Source: Planctomycetaceae bacterium
GTDB lineage: Bacteria > Planctomycetota > Planctomycetia > Pirellulales > Thermoguttaceae
Reading direction: 5' to 3'
DNA length: 15,641 nt
NCBI GenBank assembly: GCA_031256755.1
Contig: JAIRPZ010000055.1
Coordinates: 1-15,641, forward strand
A program made the position numbers and the translations under genes. This document shows positions 14,445 to 15,641 of this stretch, piece after piece. Every line of letters starts with the position of its first letter. Position 1 is the stretch's first letter. The notes under the pieces are model-generated. The model did no database searches. It was not told the DNA's origin and worked only from the letters and a program-made list of their open reading frames with translations.

Positions 14445-15641
14445 ATGATCGTTATTCGATTTGCCGGTGGCGGCAGGACGCAACAGAACGGCGGAAGAAC
14501 AACCGGAATGACCGGTAAAACCCCTGCAAATTCCGCAGAAAAACCCATTAGCAATAAAATGGGCGCATTAGGGGGGGGGGTAAGACAGATACCACTGTCG
14601 GGACAAGAGCGGCGGACAGTGAAATAGACAGCAGGCATCAGACCGCAGACGGCAGCAAGAAAGAACGAGAAGCAGCCGCAAAAACTCACGTTGTCCAACG
14701 CCGCAGCGCAATAAAAAGGCGTAATAATACCCAACAAACTGCCGTCTGTCGTCCGCAATCTGCCGTCTATTCTGCGGGCTTCACGCTTATCGAACTCCTC
14801 GTCGTTATTGCCATTATCGGCATGCTCATCGCCTTACTTTTACCGGCGATCCAAGTTGCCCGCGAAGCCGCCCGAAAAATGCAGTGCAGCAACAACATGA
14901 AACAGTGGGGATTGTCATTGCACAATTACCACGATGCCAACGGCGTACTGCCGAAAAATCGTGTCCCGCGCGCCCCTGCCGTTGCCGCTCCTCCAAGCGA
15001 CGGGGATTACAATACCCGCGGCCGCTGGTCGCCGAATTATTTGCTGCTCCCTTTTATGGAACAGCAGGCGTATTACGAATCGATCAACACCGGATCGGCA
15101 GGCAATCCATGGGAACTTCCCAAAGATAGCACACCGGCGTTATCGATGTTCTCCTGCCCGTCTGACGGTGCCGCAGCAAAGAGGTATGCGGAGACGGACG
15201 GCGACAATAAAATGCGGGGACCGGGAAATATCGTCATTTCGCAGGCAGATACCGCTCACACTCATGAGGAAGGTCGGGAGTGTATCACCCCCAATGCTGG
15301 CTGTTATCTCGGAGACCGTGTCTTGATCCTCTGGCACCTGGAAAGATCTTTTGACTTCTGCACGGATGGCTTGAGCAATACGATCACCATCAGCGAAACC
15401 GTCATTGCGGAGAGGAAAGGCACCAATAATATCAAGGGGGGTATTGCTGAACTACGGGCAATAGAGGGCGGTGACTGGACATGGGATCCCGCTCCCTGTC
15501 TTGCGCTCAAAAATGCAAACGGCAGCACATTTACCGTAAATGCTGTTGGGGGTAATTGGCGCGGCGGCAGAATGTTCGATGGGATTGCAGCATATTCCTT
15601 CTTCTGTACCGTCTTGCCGCCGAATGCTCCTTCGTGCCAAA
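14445..15641 (+). CDS. DUF1559 prepilin-type protein, frame broken at a poly-G run; 3' end beyond window
   Basis: Translation signals point to the ATG at 14445, but that frame stops at 14627. The pilin domain lies in another frame, open from 14558 to the right edge, with no ATG, GTG or TTG before the domain. The frames join if the ten-G run at 14571-14580 had one more G (or two fewer). The restored protein has a leader of 112 residues, then a type IV pilin N-terminus (G|FTLIELLVVIAIIGMLIAL), LLPAIQVAREAARKMQC and NNMKQWGLSLHNYHDANG, which begins the DUF1559 domain. Later marks are TDGLSNTITISE and VLPPNAPSC near the edge. Such proteins are processed by prepilin peptidase and are numerous in planctomycetes; roles are mostly unknown. 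The leader is far longer than the usual 6-30 residues and is low-complexity. The gene may be switched off by slippage, be a pseudogene, or reflect a sequencing error. Confidence 0.8.
14571..14580 (+). repeat. homopolymer G10 at the frame break
   Basis: Ten consecutive G between ATTA and TAAG. It is exactly where the start-codon frame and the pilin frame must be joined, and by far the longest G or C run in the window. Confidence 0.95.
14739..14768 (+). repeat. CTGCCGTCT direct repeat in the prepilin leader
   Basis: CTGCCGTCT occurs at 14739-14747 and 14760-14768, 21 nt (seven codons) apart and in the same frame, encoding T-A-V-C-R-P-Q-S-A-V-Y. The inverse copy CAGACGGCAG lies at 14646-14655 and matches 14739-14748 over ten bases. 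The leader seems built from a low-complexity genomic repeat. Confidence 0.6.

Noticed and set aside
14423..14758. Minus-strand open frame with a hydrophobic segment opposite the prepilin leader
   Set aside because: No start signals, crosses the poly-G run, and the plus strand carries a promoter, ribosome site and the pilin gene.

Overview
The window looks like a chromosomal segment of a planctomycete, probably a moderate-GC (about 50%) relative of the Pirellulales and gut/rumen lineages. The basis is the combination of a DUF1559 prepilin-like protein, two Hanks-type Ser/Thr kinases with membrane anchors, a Tat-exported Gfo/Idh/MocA oxidoreductase, and several small proteins whose sequence style I associate with planctomycetes. 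I see no IS element, CRISPR array, tRNA or rRNA. Both the lineage and the family names come from reading the sequence, without a database search.

Layout. (1) 1-1254, minus: exported Gfo/Idh/MocA oxidoreductase, running off the left edge. Divergent from it at 1466-3106 is a zinc-ribbon Ser/Thr kinase. (2) 3250-5515, plus: a two-gene unit of a 168-aa soluble protein and an overlapping polytopic membrane protein with a GT-C-like first loop. (3) 5536-7806, minus: a second Ser/Thr kinase with one membrane anchor and a helical outer domain. (4) 8131-8975, plus: lumazine synthase (ribH) with a charged C-terminal tail, coupled by an ATGA overlap to a 52-aa membrane protein. (5) 9000-9272, minus: a small hydrophilic planctomycete-type protein. 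(6) 9502-10809, plus: purA. (7) 10848-12542, minus: a TlpA-like thioredoxin followed by a DUF2784-type membrane protein. (8) 12768-14255, minus: class II fumarase, fumC. (9) 14445-15641, plus: a DUF1559 prepilin-type gene whose start signals and pilin domain lie in different frames on either side of a run of ten G, open at the right edge.

How the parts work together. Housekeeping functions (purA, ribH, fumC) sit among planctomycete signalling and envelope genes, mostly as single genes or pairs. Seven sites fit a sigma70-like promoter (-35, 16-17 nt, -10) just upstream of a gene start. They helped choose starts for ribH and fumC; for purA a Shine-Dalgarno site decides.

The observations most worth checking are the poly-G frameshift in the prepilin gene, a repeat-like in-frame insertion in FumC, the insertion and lysine-rich tail of RibH, the GT-C-like membrane protein, and an apparent excess of the word TGCCGG.
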